Shown: positions 1-10,715 of the stretch, in pieces
How positions within the stretch are numbered: the first letter of the stretch is position 1
Layout of the letters: each line of letters starts with the position of its first letter
NCBI RefSeq assembly: GCF_027744825.2
Contig: NW_026527055.1
Location: 434,001-498,000, forward strand
Direction: 5' to 3'
DNA length: 64,000 nt
DNA from: Synchiropus splendidus
Taxonomy: Eukaryota > Chordata > Actinopteri > Syngnathiformes > Callionymidae
The notes under the pieces: model-generated
What the model was told of the DNA's origin: nothing
Seen by the model: the letters and a program-made list of their open reading frames with translations, nothing else
Databases searched by the model: none
Made by a program: the position numbers and the translations under genes

Positions 1-64
1 TCCGAAACCCACCTTATCTCAGGCTGAAAAGCGTTTTTACGCATTGTGCCATAACTTTTCAGGG

Positions 65-70
65 AAGCTT
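65..70. other. HindIII site conserved in almost every monomer
   Basis: AAGCTT occurs at monomer positions 65-70 and survives the common G64A change that defines class D. HindIII digestion should therefore give a 188-bp ladder. Exceptions mark particular lineages: AAGCTG, which creates a PstI CTGCAG site (units at 43989, 47563, 51887, 54895, 55647, 56211, 59219, 61287, 62227); AACCTT (48879, 50383, 53203, 57527, 60535); and private losses at 38911, 44741, 60347 and 62603. Confidence 0.9.
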
Positions 71-94
71 CAGAACATGAAATTTTAACCTCCC

Positions 95-120
95 ACTATA
101 GCAGAAAGGGTCTTTCTAGT
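95..120. other. Hairpin-capable inverted repeat in each monomer
   Basis: AGAAAG (103-108) is the reverse complement of CTTTCT (112-117), with a 3-nt GGT loop. The outer ACT (95-97) can also pair with AGT (118-120) across a 5-nt bulge that contains part of the CTATAG palindrome. The arms are conserved in nearly all copies. The common local variants fall in the loop or next to it: GGTTC in units 6205, 8084, 8460, 24437 and 26317, and CGGTC in 11844, 14664 and 16732. The structure is directly visible; any biological role is inference. Confidence 0.7.
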
Positions 121-147
121 AGGTGCACATCAAATCTAAGCTGTCTG

Positions 148-175
148 AAGTGTTTTTCGAAAGTTATCAACACTT
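148..175. other. 7-bp inverted repeat with 14-nt loop in each monomer
   Basis: AAGTGTT (148-154) and AACACTT (169-175) are exact reverse complements around a 14-nt loop. The loop contains the most variable diagnostic sites (158-159 and 168) while the arms are almost invariant. Two monomers (18988 and 30829) have lost 3 bp here, shortening the loop and creating GTTAAC. Short dyads are common in centromeric satellites that lack a CENP-B box; a function here is not shown. Confidence 0.7.
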
Positions 176-3100
176 TTATGTTTGGCGTTCCGAAACCCAC
201 CTTATCTCAGGCTGAAAAGCGTTTTTGTGCATTGTGCCATAACTTTTCAGGGAAGCTTCAGAACATGAAATTTTAACCTCCCACTATAGCAGAAAGGGTC
301 TTTCTAGTAGTTGCACATCAAATCTAAACTGTCTGAAGTGTTTTTCCAAAGTTATTAACACTTTTATGTTTTGCGTTCCGAAACCCACCTTATCTCAGGC
401 TGAAAAGCGGTTTTGTGCATTGTGCCATAACTTTTCAGGGAAGCTTCAGAACATGAAATTTTAACCTCCCACTATAGCAGAAAGGGTCTTTCTAGTAGTT
501 GCACATCAAATCTAAACTGTCTGAAGTGTTTTTCCAAAGTTATCAACACTTTTATGTTTGGCGTTCCGAAACCCACCTTATCTCAGGCTGAAAAGCGTTT
601 TTACGCATTGTGCCATAACTTTTCAGGGAAGCTTCAGAACATGAAATTTTAACCTCCCACTATAGCAGAAAGGGTCTTTCTAGTAGGTGCACATCAAATC
701 TAAGCTGTCTGAAGTGTTTTTCGAAAGTTATCAACACTTTTATGTTTGGCGTTCCGAAACCCACCTTATCTCAGGCTGAAAAGCGTTTTTGTGCATTGTG
801 CCATAACTTTTCAGGGAAGCTTCAGAACATGAAATTTTAACCTCCCACTATAGCAGAAAGGGTCTTTCTAGTAGTTGCACATCAAATCTAAACTGTCTGA
901 AGTGTTTTTTCAAAGTTATCAACACTTTTATGTTTGGCGTTCCGAAACCCACCTTATCTCAGGCTGAAAAGCGTTTTTGTGCATTGTGCCATAACTTTTC
1001 AGGGAAGCTTCAGAACATGAAATTTTAACCTCCCACTATAGCAGAAAGGGTCTTTCTAGTAGTTGCACATCAAATCTAAGCTGTCTGAAGTGTTTTTCAA
1101 AAGTTATCAACACTTTTATGTTTGGCGTTCCGAAACCCACCTTATCTCAGGCTGAAAAGCGTTTTTGTGCATTGTGCCATAACTTTTCAGGAAAGCTTCA
1201 GAACATGAAATTTTAACCTCCCACTATAGCAGAAAGGGTCTTTCTAGTAGTTGCACATCAAATCTAAACTGTCTGAAGTGTTTTTCCAAAGTTATCAACA
1301 CTTTTATGTTTGGCGTTCCGAAACCCACCTTATCTCAGGCTGAAAAGCGTTTTTGTGCATTGTGCCATAACTTTTCAGGGAAGCTTCAGAACATGAAATT
1401 TTAACCTCCCACTATAGCAGAAAGGGTCTTTCTAGTAGTTGCACATCAAATCTAAGCTGTCTGAAGTGTTTTTCAAAAGTTATCAACACTTTTATGTTTG
1501 GCGTTCCGAAACCCACCTTATCTCAGGCTGAAAAGCGTTTTTGTGCATTGTGCCATAACTTTTCAGGAAAGCTTCAGAACATGAAATTTTAACCTCCCAC
1601 TATAGCAGAAAGGGTCTTTCTAGTAGTTGCACATCAAATCTAAACTGTCTGAAGTGTTTTTCCAAAGTTATCAACACTTTTATGTTTGGCGTTCCGAAAC
1701 CCACCTTATCTCAGGCTGAAAAGCGTTTTTACGCATTGTGCCATAACTTTTCAGGGAAGCTTCAGAACATGAAATTTTAACCTCCCACTATAGCAGAAAG
1801 GGTCTTTCTAGTAGGTGCACATCAAATCTAAGCTCTCTGAAGTGTTTTTCGAAAGTTATCAACACTTTTATGTTTGGCGTTCCGAAACCCACCTTATCTC
1901 AGGCTGAAAAGCGTTTTTGTGCATTGTGCCATAACTTTTCAGGGAAGCTTCAGAACATGAAATTTTAACCTCCCACTATAGCAGAAAGGGTCTTTCTAGT
2001 AGTTGCACATCAAATCTAAACTGTCTGAAGTGTTTTTCCAAAGTTATCAACACTTTTATGTTTGGCGTTCCGAAACCCACCTTATCTCAGGCTGAAAAGC
2101 GTTTTTACGCATTGTGCCATAACTTTTCAGGGAAGCTTCAGAACATGAAATTTTAACCTCCCACTATAGCAGAAAGGGTCTTTCTAGTAGGTGCACATCA
2201 AATCTAAGCTCTCTGAAGTGTTTTTCGAAAGTTATCAACACTTTTATGTTTGGCGTTCCGAAACCCACCTTATCTCAGGCTGAAAAGCGTTTATGTGCAT
2301 TGTGCCATAACTTTTCAGGGAAGCTTCAGAACATGAAATTTTAACCTCCCACTATAGCAGAAAGGGTCTTTCTAGTAGTTGCACATCAAATCTAAACTGT
2401 CTGAAGTGTTTTTCCAAAGTTATCAACACTTTTATGTTTGGCGTTCCGAAACCCACCTTATCTCAGGCTGAAAAGCGTTTTTGTGCATTGTGCCATAACT
2501 TTTCAGGGAAGCTTTAGAACATGAAATTTTAACCTCCCACTATAGCAGAAAGGGTCTTTCTAGTAGTTGCACATCAAATCTAAACTGTCTGAAGTGTTTT
2601 TCCAAAGTTATTAACACTTTTATGTTTTGCGTTCCGAAACCCACCTTATCTCAGGCTGAAAAGCGTTTTTGTGCATTGTGCCATAACTTTTCAGGGAAGC
2701 TTCAGAACATGAAATTTTAACCTCCCACTATAGCAGAAAGGGTCTTTCTAGTAGTTGCACATCAAATCTAAACTGTCTGAAGTGTTTTTCCAAAGTTATC
2801 AACACTTTTATGTTTGGCGTTCCGAAACCCACCTTATCTCAGGCTGAAAAGCGTTTTTGTGCATTGTGCCATAACTTTTCAGGAAAGCTTCAGAACATGA
2901 AATTTTAACCTCCCACTATAGCAGAAAGGGTCTTTCTAGTAGTTGCACATCAAATCTAAACTGTCTGAAGTGTTTTTCCAAAGTTATTAACACTTTTATG
3001 TTTGGCGTTCCGAAACCCACCTTATCTCAGGCTGAAAAGCGTTTTTGTGCATTGTGCCATAACTTTTCAGGGAAGCTTCAGAACATGAAATTTTAACCTC

Positions 3101-5640
3101 CCACTATAGCAGAAAGGGTCTTTCTAGTAGTTGCACATCAAATCTAAACTGTCTGAAGTGTTTTTCCAAAGTTATCAACACTTTTATGTTTGGCGTTCCG
3201 AAACCCACCTTATCTCAGGCTGAAAAGCGTTTTTACGCATTGTGCCATAACTTTTCAGGGAAGCTTCAGAACATGAAATTTTAACCTCCCACTATAGCAG
3301 AAAGGGTCTTTCTAGTAGGTGCACATCAAATCTAAGCTGTCTGAAGTGTTTTTCGAAAGTTATCAACACTTTTATGTTTGGCGTTCCGAAACCCACCTTA
3401 TCTCAGGCTGAAAAGCGTTTTTGTGCATTGTGCCATAACTTTTCAGGGAAGCTTCAGAACATGAAATTTTAACCTCCCACTATAGCAGAAAGGGTCTTTC
3501 TAGTAGTTGCACATCAAATCTAAACTGTCTGAAGTGTTTTTCCAAAGTTATTAACACTTTTATGATTTGCGTTCCGAAACCCACCTTATCTCAGGCTGAA
3601 AAGCGTTTTTGTGCATTGTGCCATAACTTTTCAGGGAAGCTTCAGAACATGAAATTTTAACCTCCCACTATAGCAGAAAGGGTCTTTCTAGTAGTTGCAC
3701 ATCAAATCTAAACTGTCTGAAGTGTTTTTCCAAAGTTATCAACACTTTTATGTTTGGCGTTCCGAAACCCACCTTATCTCAGGCTGAAAAGCGTTTTTAC
3801 GCATTGTGCCATAACTTTTCAGGGAAGCTTCAGAACATGAAATTTTAACCTCCCACTATAGCAGAAAGGGTCTTTCTAGTAGGTGCACATCAAATCTAAG
3901 CTGTCTGAAGTGTTTTTCGAAAGTTATCAACACTTTTATGTTTGGCGTTCCGAAACCCACCTTATCTCAGGCTGAAAAGCGTTTTTGTGCATTGTGCCAT
4001 AACTTTTCAGGGAAGCTTCAGAACATGAAATTTTAACCTCCCACTATAGCAGAAAGGGTCTTTCTAGTAGTTGCACATCAAATCTAAACTGTCTGAAGTG
4101 TTTTTTCAAAGTAATCAACACTTTTATGTTTGGCGTTCCGAAACCCACCTTATCTCAGGCTGAAAAGCGTTTTTGTGCATTGTGCCATAACTTTTCAGGG
4201 AAGCTTCAGAACATGAAATTTTAACCTCCCACTATAGCAGAAAGGGTCTTTCTAGTAGTTGCACATCAAATCTAAGCTGTCTGAAGTGTTTTTCAAAAGT
4301 TATCAACACTTTTATGTTTGGCGTTCCGAAACCCACCTTATCTCAGGCTGAAAAGCGTTTTTGTGCATTGTGCCATAACTTTTCAGGAAAGCTTCAGAAC
4401 ATGAAATTTTAACCTCCCACTATAGCAGAAAGGGTCTTTCTAGTAGTTGCACATCAAATCTAAACTGTCTGAAGTGTTTTTCCAAAGTTATCAACACTTT
4501 TATGTTTGGCGTTCCGAAACCCACCTTATCTCAGGCTGAAAAGCGTTTTTGTGCATTGTGCCATAACTTTTCAGGGAAGCTTCAGAACATGAAATTTTAA
4601 CCTCCCACTATAGCAGAAAGGGTCTTTCTAGTAGTTGCACATCAAATCTAAGCTGTCTGAAGTGTTTTTCAAAAGTTATCAACACTTTTATGTTTGGCGT
4701 TCCGAAACCCACCTTATCTCAGGCTGAAAAGCGTTTTTGTGCATTGTGCCATAACTTTTCAGGAAAGCTTCAGAACATGAAATTTTAACCTCCCACTATA
4801 GCAGAAAGGGTCTTTCTAGTAGTTGCACATCAAATCTAAACTGTCTGAAGTGTTTTTCCAAAGTTATCAACACTTTTATGTTTGGCGTTCCGAAACCCAC
4901 CTTATCTCAGGCTGAAAAGCGTTTTTACGCATTGTGCCATAACTTTTCAGGGAAGCTTCAGAACATGAAATTTTAACCTCCCACTATAGCAGAAAGGGTC
5001 TTTCTAGTAGGTGCACATCAAATCTAAGCTCTCTGAAGTGTTTTTCGAAAGTTATCAACACTTTTATGTTTGGCGTTCCGAAACCCACCTTATCTCAGGC
5101 TGAAAAGCGTTTTTGTGCATTGTGCCATAACTTTTCAGGGAAGCTTCAGAACATGAAATTTTAACCTCCCACTATAGCAGAAAGGGTCTTTCTAGTAGTT
5201 GCACATCAAATCTAAACTGTCTGAAGTGTTTTTCCAAAGTTATCAACACTTTTATGTTTGGCGTTCCGAAACCCACCTTATCTCAGGCTGAAAAGCGTTT
5301 TTACGCATTGTGCCATAACTTTTCAGGGAAGCTTCAGAACATGAAATTTTAACCTCCCACTATAGCAGAAAGGGTCTTTCTAGTAGGTGCACATCAAATC
5401 TAAGCTCTCTGAAGTGTTTTTCGAAAGTTATCAACACTTTTATGTTTGGCGTTCCGAAACCCACCTTATCTCAGGCTGAAAAGCGTTTTTGTGCATTGTG
5501 CCATAACTTTTCAGGAAAGCTTCAGAACATGAATTTTTAACCTCCCACTATAGCAGAAAGGGTCTTTCTAGTAGTTGCACATCAAATCTAAACTGTCTGA
5601 AGTGTTTTTCCAAAGTTATCAACACTTTTATGTTTGGCGT

Positions 5641-8600
5641 TCCGAAACCCACCTTATCTCAGGCTGAAAAGCGTTTTTACGCATTGTGCCATAACTTTTC
5701 AGGGAAGCTTCAGAACATGAAATTTTAACCTCCCACTATAGCAGAAAGGGTCTTTCTAGTAGGTGCACATCAAATCTAAGCTGTCTGAAGTGTTTTTCGA
5801 AAGTTATCAACACTTTTATGTTTGGCGTTCCGAAACCCACCTTATCTCAGGCTGAAAAGCGTTTTTGTGCATTGTGCCATAACTTTTCAGGGAAGCTTCA
5901 GAACATGAAATTTTAACCTCCCACTATAGCAGAAAGGGTCTTTCTAGTAGTTGCACATCAAATCTAAACTGTCTGAAGTGTTTTTCCAAAGTTATCAACA
6001 CTTTTATGTTTGGCGTTCCGAAACCCACCTTATCTCAGGCTGAAAAGCGTTTTTGTGCATTGTGCCATAACTTTTCAGGGAAGCTTCAGAACATGAAATT
6101 TTAACCTCCCACTATAGCAGAAAGGGTCTTTCTAGTAGTTGCACATCAAATCTAAGCTGTCTGAAGTGTTTTTCAAAAGTTATCAACACTTTTATGTTTG
6201 GCGTTCCGAAACCCACCTTATCTCAGGCTGAAAAGCGTTTTTGTGCATTGTGCCATAACTTTTCAGGAAAGCTTCAGAACATGAAATTTTAACCTCCCAC
6301 TATAGCAGAAAGGTTCTTTCTAGTAGTTGCACATCAAATCTAAACTGTCTGAAGTGTTTTTCCAAAGTTATCAACACTTTTATGTTTGGCGTTCCGAAAC
6401 CCACCTTATCTCAGGCTGAAAAGCGTTTTTGTGCATTGTGCCATAACTTTTCAGGGAAGCTTCAGAACATGAAATTTTAACCTCCCACTATAGCAGAAAG
6501 GGTCTTTCTAGTAGTTGCACATCAAATCTAAGCTGTCTGAAGTGTTTTTCAAAAGTTATCAACACTTTTATGTTTGGCGTTCCGAAACCCACCTTATCTC
6601 AGGCTGAAAAGCGTTTTTGTGCATTGTGCCATAACTTTTCAGGGAAGCTTCAGAACATGAAATTTTAACCTCCCACTATAGCAGAAAGGGTCTTTCTAGT
6701 AGTTGCACATCAAATCTAAACTGTCTGAAGTGTTTTTCCAAAGTTATCAACACTTTTATGTTTGGCGTTCCGAAACCCACCTTATCTCAGGCTGAAAAGC
6801 GTTTTTACGCATTGTGCCATAACTTTTCAGGGAAGCTTCAGAACATGAAATTTTAACCTCCCACTATAGCAGAAAGGGTCTTTCTAGTAGGTGCACATCA
6901 AATCTAAGCTCTCTGAAGTGTTTTTCGAAAGTTATCAACACTTTTATGTTTGGCGTTCCGAAACCCACCTTATCTCAGGCTGAAAAGCGTTTTTGTGCAT
7001 TGTGCCATAACTTTTCAGGGAAGCTTCAGAACATGAAATTTTAACCTCCCACTATAGCAGAAAGGGTCTTTCTAGTAGTTGCACATCAAATCTAAACTGT
7101 CTGAAGTTTTTTTCCAAAGTTATTAACACTTTTATGTTTGGCGTTCCGAAACCCACCTTATCTCAGGCTGAAAGCGTTTTTGTGCATTGTGCCATAACTT
7201 TTCAGGGAAGCTTCAGAACATGAAATTTTAACCTCCCACTATAGCAGAAAGGGTCTTTCTAGTAGTTGCACATCAAATCTAAACTGTCTGAAGTGTTTTT
7301 CCAAAGTTATTAACACTTTTATGTTTTGCGTTCCGAAACCCACCTTATCTCAGGCTGAAAAGCGTTTTTGTGCATTGTGCCATAACTTTTCAGGGAAGCT
7401 TCAGAACATGAAATTTTAACCTCCCACTATAGCAGAAAGGGTCTTTCTAGTAGTTGCACATCAAATCTAAACTGTCTGAAGTGTTTTTCCAAATTTATCA
7501 ACACTTTTATGTTTGGCGTTCCGAAACCCACCTTATCTCAGGCTGAAAAGCGTTTTTACGCATTGTGCCATAACTTTTCAGGGAAGCTTCAGAACATGAA
7601 ATTTTAACCTCCCACTATAGCAGAAAGGGTCTTTCTAGTAGGTGCACATCAAATCTAAGCTGTCTGAAGTGTTTTTCGAAAGTTATCAACACTTTTATGT
7701 TTGGCGTTCCGAAACCCACCTTATCTCAGGCTGAAAAGCGTTTTTGTGCATTGTGCCATAACTTTTCAGGGAAGCTTCAGAACATGAAATTTTAACCTCC
7801 CACTATAGCAGAAAGGGTCTTTCTAGTAGTTGCACATCAAATCTAAACTGTCTGAAGTGTTTTTCCAAAGTTATCAACACTTTTATGTTTGGCGTTCCGA
7901 AACCCACCTTATCTCAGGCTGAAAAGCGTTTTTGTGCATTGTGCCATAACTTTTCAGGGAAGCTTCAGAACATGAAATTTTAACCTCCCACTATAGCAGA
8001 AAGGGTCTTTCTAGTAGTTGCACATCAAATCTAAGCTGTCTGAAGTGTTTTTCAAAAGTTATTAACACTTTTATGTTTGGCGTTCCGAAACCCACCTTAT
8101 CTCAGGCTGAAAAGCGTTTTTGTGCATTGTGCCATAACTTTTCAGGAAAGCTTCAGAACATGAAATTTTAACCTCCCACTATAGCAGAAAGGTTCTTTCT
8201 AGTAGTTGCACATCAAATCTAAACTGTCTGAAGTGTTTTTCCAAAGTTATCAACACTTTTATGTTTGGCGTTCCGAAACCCACCTTATCTCAGGCTGAAA
8301 AGCGTTTTTGTGCATTGTGCCATAACTTTTCAGGGAAGCTTCAGAACATGAAATTTTAACCTCCCACTATAGCAGAAAGGGTCTTTCTAGTAGTTGCACA
8401 TCAAATCTAAGCTGTCTGAAGTGTTTTTCAAAAGTTATCAACACTTTTATGTTTGGCGTTCCGAAACCCACCTTATCTCAGGCTGAAAAGCGTTTTTGTG
8501 CATTGTGCCATAACTTTTCAGGAAAGCTTCAGAACATGAAATTTTAACCTCCCACTATAGCAGAAAGGTTCTTTCTAGTAGTTGCACATCAAATCTAAAC

Positions 8601-10527
8601 TGTCTGAAGTGTTTTTCCAAAGTTATCAACACTTTTATGTTTGGCGTTCCGAAACCCACCTTATCTCAGGCTGAAAAGCGTTTTTGTGCATTGTGCCATA
8701 ACTTTTCAGGGAAGCTTCAGAACATGAAATTTTAACCTCCCACTATAGCAGAAAGGGTCTTTCTAGTAGTTGCACATCAAATCTAAGCTGTCTGAAGTGT
8801 TTTTCAAAAGTTATCAACACTTTTATGTTTGGCGTTCCGAAACCCACCTTATCTCAGGCTGAAAAGCGTTTTTGTGCATTGTGCCATAACTTTTCAGGAA
8901 AGCTTCAGAACATGAAATTTTAACCTCCCACTATAGCAGAAAGGGTCTTTCTAGTAGTTGCACATCAAATCTAAACTGTCTGAAGTGTTTTTCCAAAGTT
9001 ATCAACACTTTTATGTTTGGCGTTCCGAAACCCACCTTATCTCAGGCTGAAAAGCGTTTTTACGCATTGTGCCATAACTTTTCAGGGAAGCTTCAGAACA
9101 TGAAATTTTAACCTCCCACTATAGCAGAAAGGGTCTTTCTAGTAGGTGCACATCAAATCTAAGCTCTCTGAAGTGTTTTTCGAAAGTTATCAACACTTTT
9201 ATGTTTGGCGTTCCGAAACCCACCTTATCTCAGGCTGAAAAGCGTTTTTGTGCATTGTGCCATAACTTTTCAGGGAAGCTTCAGAACATGAAGTTTTAAC
9301 CTCCCACTATAGCAGAAAGGGTCTTTCTAGTAGTTGCACATCAAATCTAAGCTGTCTGAAGTGTTTTTCAAAAGTTATCAACACTTTTATGTTTGGCGTT
9401 CCGAAACCCACCTTATCTCAGGCTGAAAAGCGTTTTTGTGCATTGTGCCATAACTTTTCAGGAAAGCTTCAGAACATGAAATTTTAACCTCCCACTATAG
9501 CAGAAAGGGTCTTTCTAGTAGTTGCACATCAAATCTAAACTGTCTGAAGTGTTTTTCCAAAGTTATCAACACTTTTATGTTTGGCGTTCCGAAACCCACC
9601 TTATCTCAGGCTGAAAAGCGTTTTTACGCATTGTGCCATAACTTTTCAGGGAAGCTTCAGAACATGAAATTTTAACCTCCCACTATAGCAGAAAGGGTCT
9701 TTCTAGTAGTTGCACATCAAATCTAAGCTGTCTGAAGTGTTTTTCGAAAGTTATCAACACTTTTATGTTTGGCGTTCCGAAACCCACCTTATCTCAGGCT
9801 GAAAAGCGTTTTTGTGCATTGTGCCATAACTTTTCAGGGAAGCTTCAGAACATGAAATTTTAACCTCCCACTATAGCAGAAAGGGTCTTTCTAGTAGTTG
9901 CACATCAAATCTAAGCTGTCTGAAGTGTTTTTCCAAAGTTATCAACACTTTTATGTTTGGCGTTCCGAAACCCACCTTATCTCAGGCTGAAAAGCGTTTT
10001 TGTGCATTGTGCCATAACTTTTCAGGAAAGCTTCAGAACATGAAATTTTAACCTCCCACTATAGCAGAAAGGGTCTTTCTAGTAGTTGCACATCAAATCT
10101 AAACTGTCTGAAGTGTTTTTCCAAAGTTATCAACACTTTTATGTTTGGCGTTCCGAAACCCACCTTATCTCAGGCTGAAAAGCGTTTTTACGCATTGTGC
10201 CATAACTTTTCAGGGAAGCTTCAGAACATGAAATTTTAACCTCCCACTATAGCAGAAAGGGTCTTTCTAGTAGGTGCACATCAAATCTAAGCTCTCTGAA
10301 GTGTTTTTCGAAAGTTATCAACACTTTTATGTTTGGCGTTCCGAAACCCACCTTATCTCAGGCTGAAAAGCGTTTTTGTGCATTGTGCCATAACTTTTCA
10401 GGAAAGCTTCAGAACATGAAATTTTAACCTCCCACTATAGCAGAAAGGGTCTTTCTAGTAGTTGCACATCAAATCTAAACTGTCTGAAGTGTTTTTCCAA
10501 AGTTATTAACACTTTTATGTTTGGCGT
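5641..10527 (+). repeat. Array segment 2: 26-mer block, duplicated at 23873
   Basis: Order is A1-B1-C-D-C-B1-A2-B2*-B2-B1-A1-B1-C-D-C-D-C-D-A2-C-D-A3-F-D-A2-D2. Shared private markers tie it to 23873-28384: GGTTC in D units (6205, 8084, 8460), seven Ts after GAAG in the B2* unit at 6957, and AAATTTATC in 7332. The later copy has 24 monomers and lacks one C-D dimer present here near 8460-8835. The monomer at 7145 has lost one A (7171-7173), which the distant copy retains. Confidence 0.85.
7145..7331 (+). repeat. 187-bp monomer with 1-bp deletion
   Basis: The A4 run at monomer positions 27-30 is only three As (7171-7173), so the unit is 187 bp. The counterpart at 23497 has four As, so the deletion post-dates the segmental copy or was corrected by conversion. 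Confidence 0.95.
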
Positions 10528-10715
10528 TCCGAAACCCACCTTATCTCAGGCTGAAAAGCGTTTTTGTGCATTGTGCCATAACTTTTCAGGGAAGCTTCAG
10601 AACATGAAATTTTAACCTCCCACTATAGCAGAAAGGGTCTTTCTAGTAGTTGCACATCAAATCTAAACTGTCTGAAGTGTTTTTCCAAAGTTATCAACAC
10701 TTTTATGTTTGGCGT

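Larger units (their letters stand above)
1..188 (+). repeat. Reference satellite monomer (class A1)
   Basis: This monomer fixes the coordinate frame, running from TCCGAAACCC to the TTTGGCGT that precedes the next TCCG. It is class A1: AC at 39-40, GGG at 62-64, G123, G140, G143, G159. Landmarks are a HindIII site AAGCTT (65-70) inside the palindrome GAAGCTTC (64-71), the A/T block AAATTTTAA (80-88), the palindrome CTATAG (96-101), a hairpin-capable segment (95-120) and a 7-bp inverted repeat (148-175). CpGs lie at 3-4, 32-33 and 186-187 in all classes. A-class units gain two more, at 40-41 and 158-159. Stop codons at 25, 52, 78, 86, 99, 117, 120, 137 and 146 cover all forward phases, so it cannot encode a long protein. 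Confidence 0.95.
1..5640 (+). repeat. Array segment 1: 17-mer higher-order repeat, two copies
   Basis: Monomer order is A1-B2-B1-A1-E-C-D-C-D-A2-B1-A2, then B1-B2-B1-D2-B1, then the same twelve classes again from 3197, then D. Copy 1 (1-2256) and copy 2 (3197-5452) align at an offset of 3196 bp, exactly 17 monomers. The rare E monomer (T158) is at 753 and 3949, the same place in both. Private changes include GCGG at 377, GCGTTTATG at 2257 and TATGATTTG near 3562, so the copies have drifted slightly. Confidence 0.85.

Noticed and set aside
152..180. Bacterial or plasmid iteron origin, because TTATCAACA resembles a DnaA box
   Set aside because: It differs from the TTATCCACA consensus, occurs once per 188 bp in 340 copies, and there is no rep gene or AT-rich unwinding region. 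A eukaryotic satellite explains the pattern.
1..188. CENP-B box
   Set aside because: Neither strand has TTCG followed at the right spacing by A and CGGG. The TTCG in A-type monomers (156-159) and the reverse-strand TTTCGG both lack the CGGG half.
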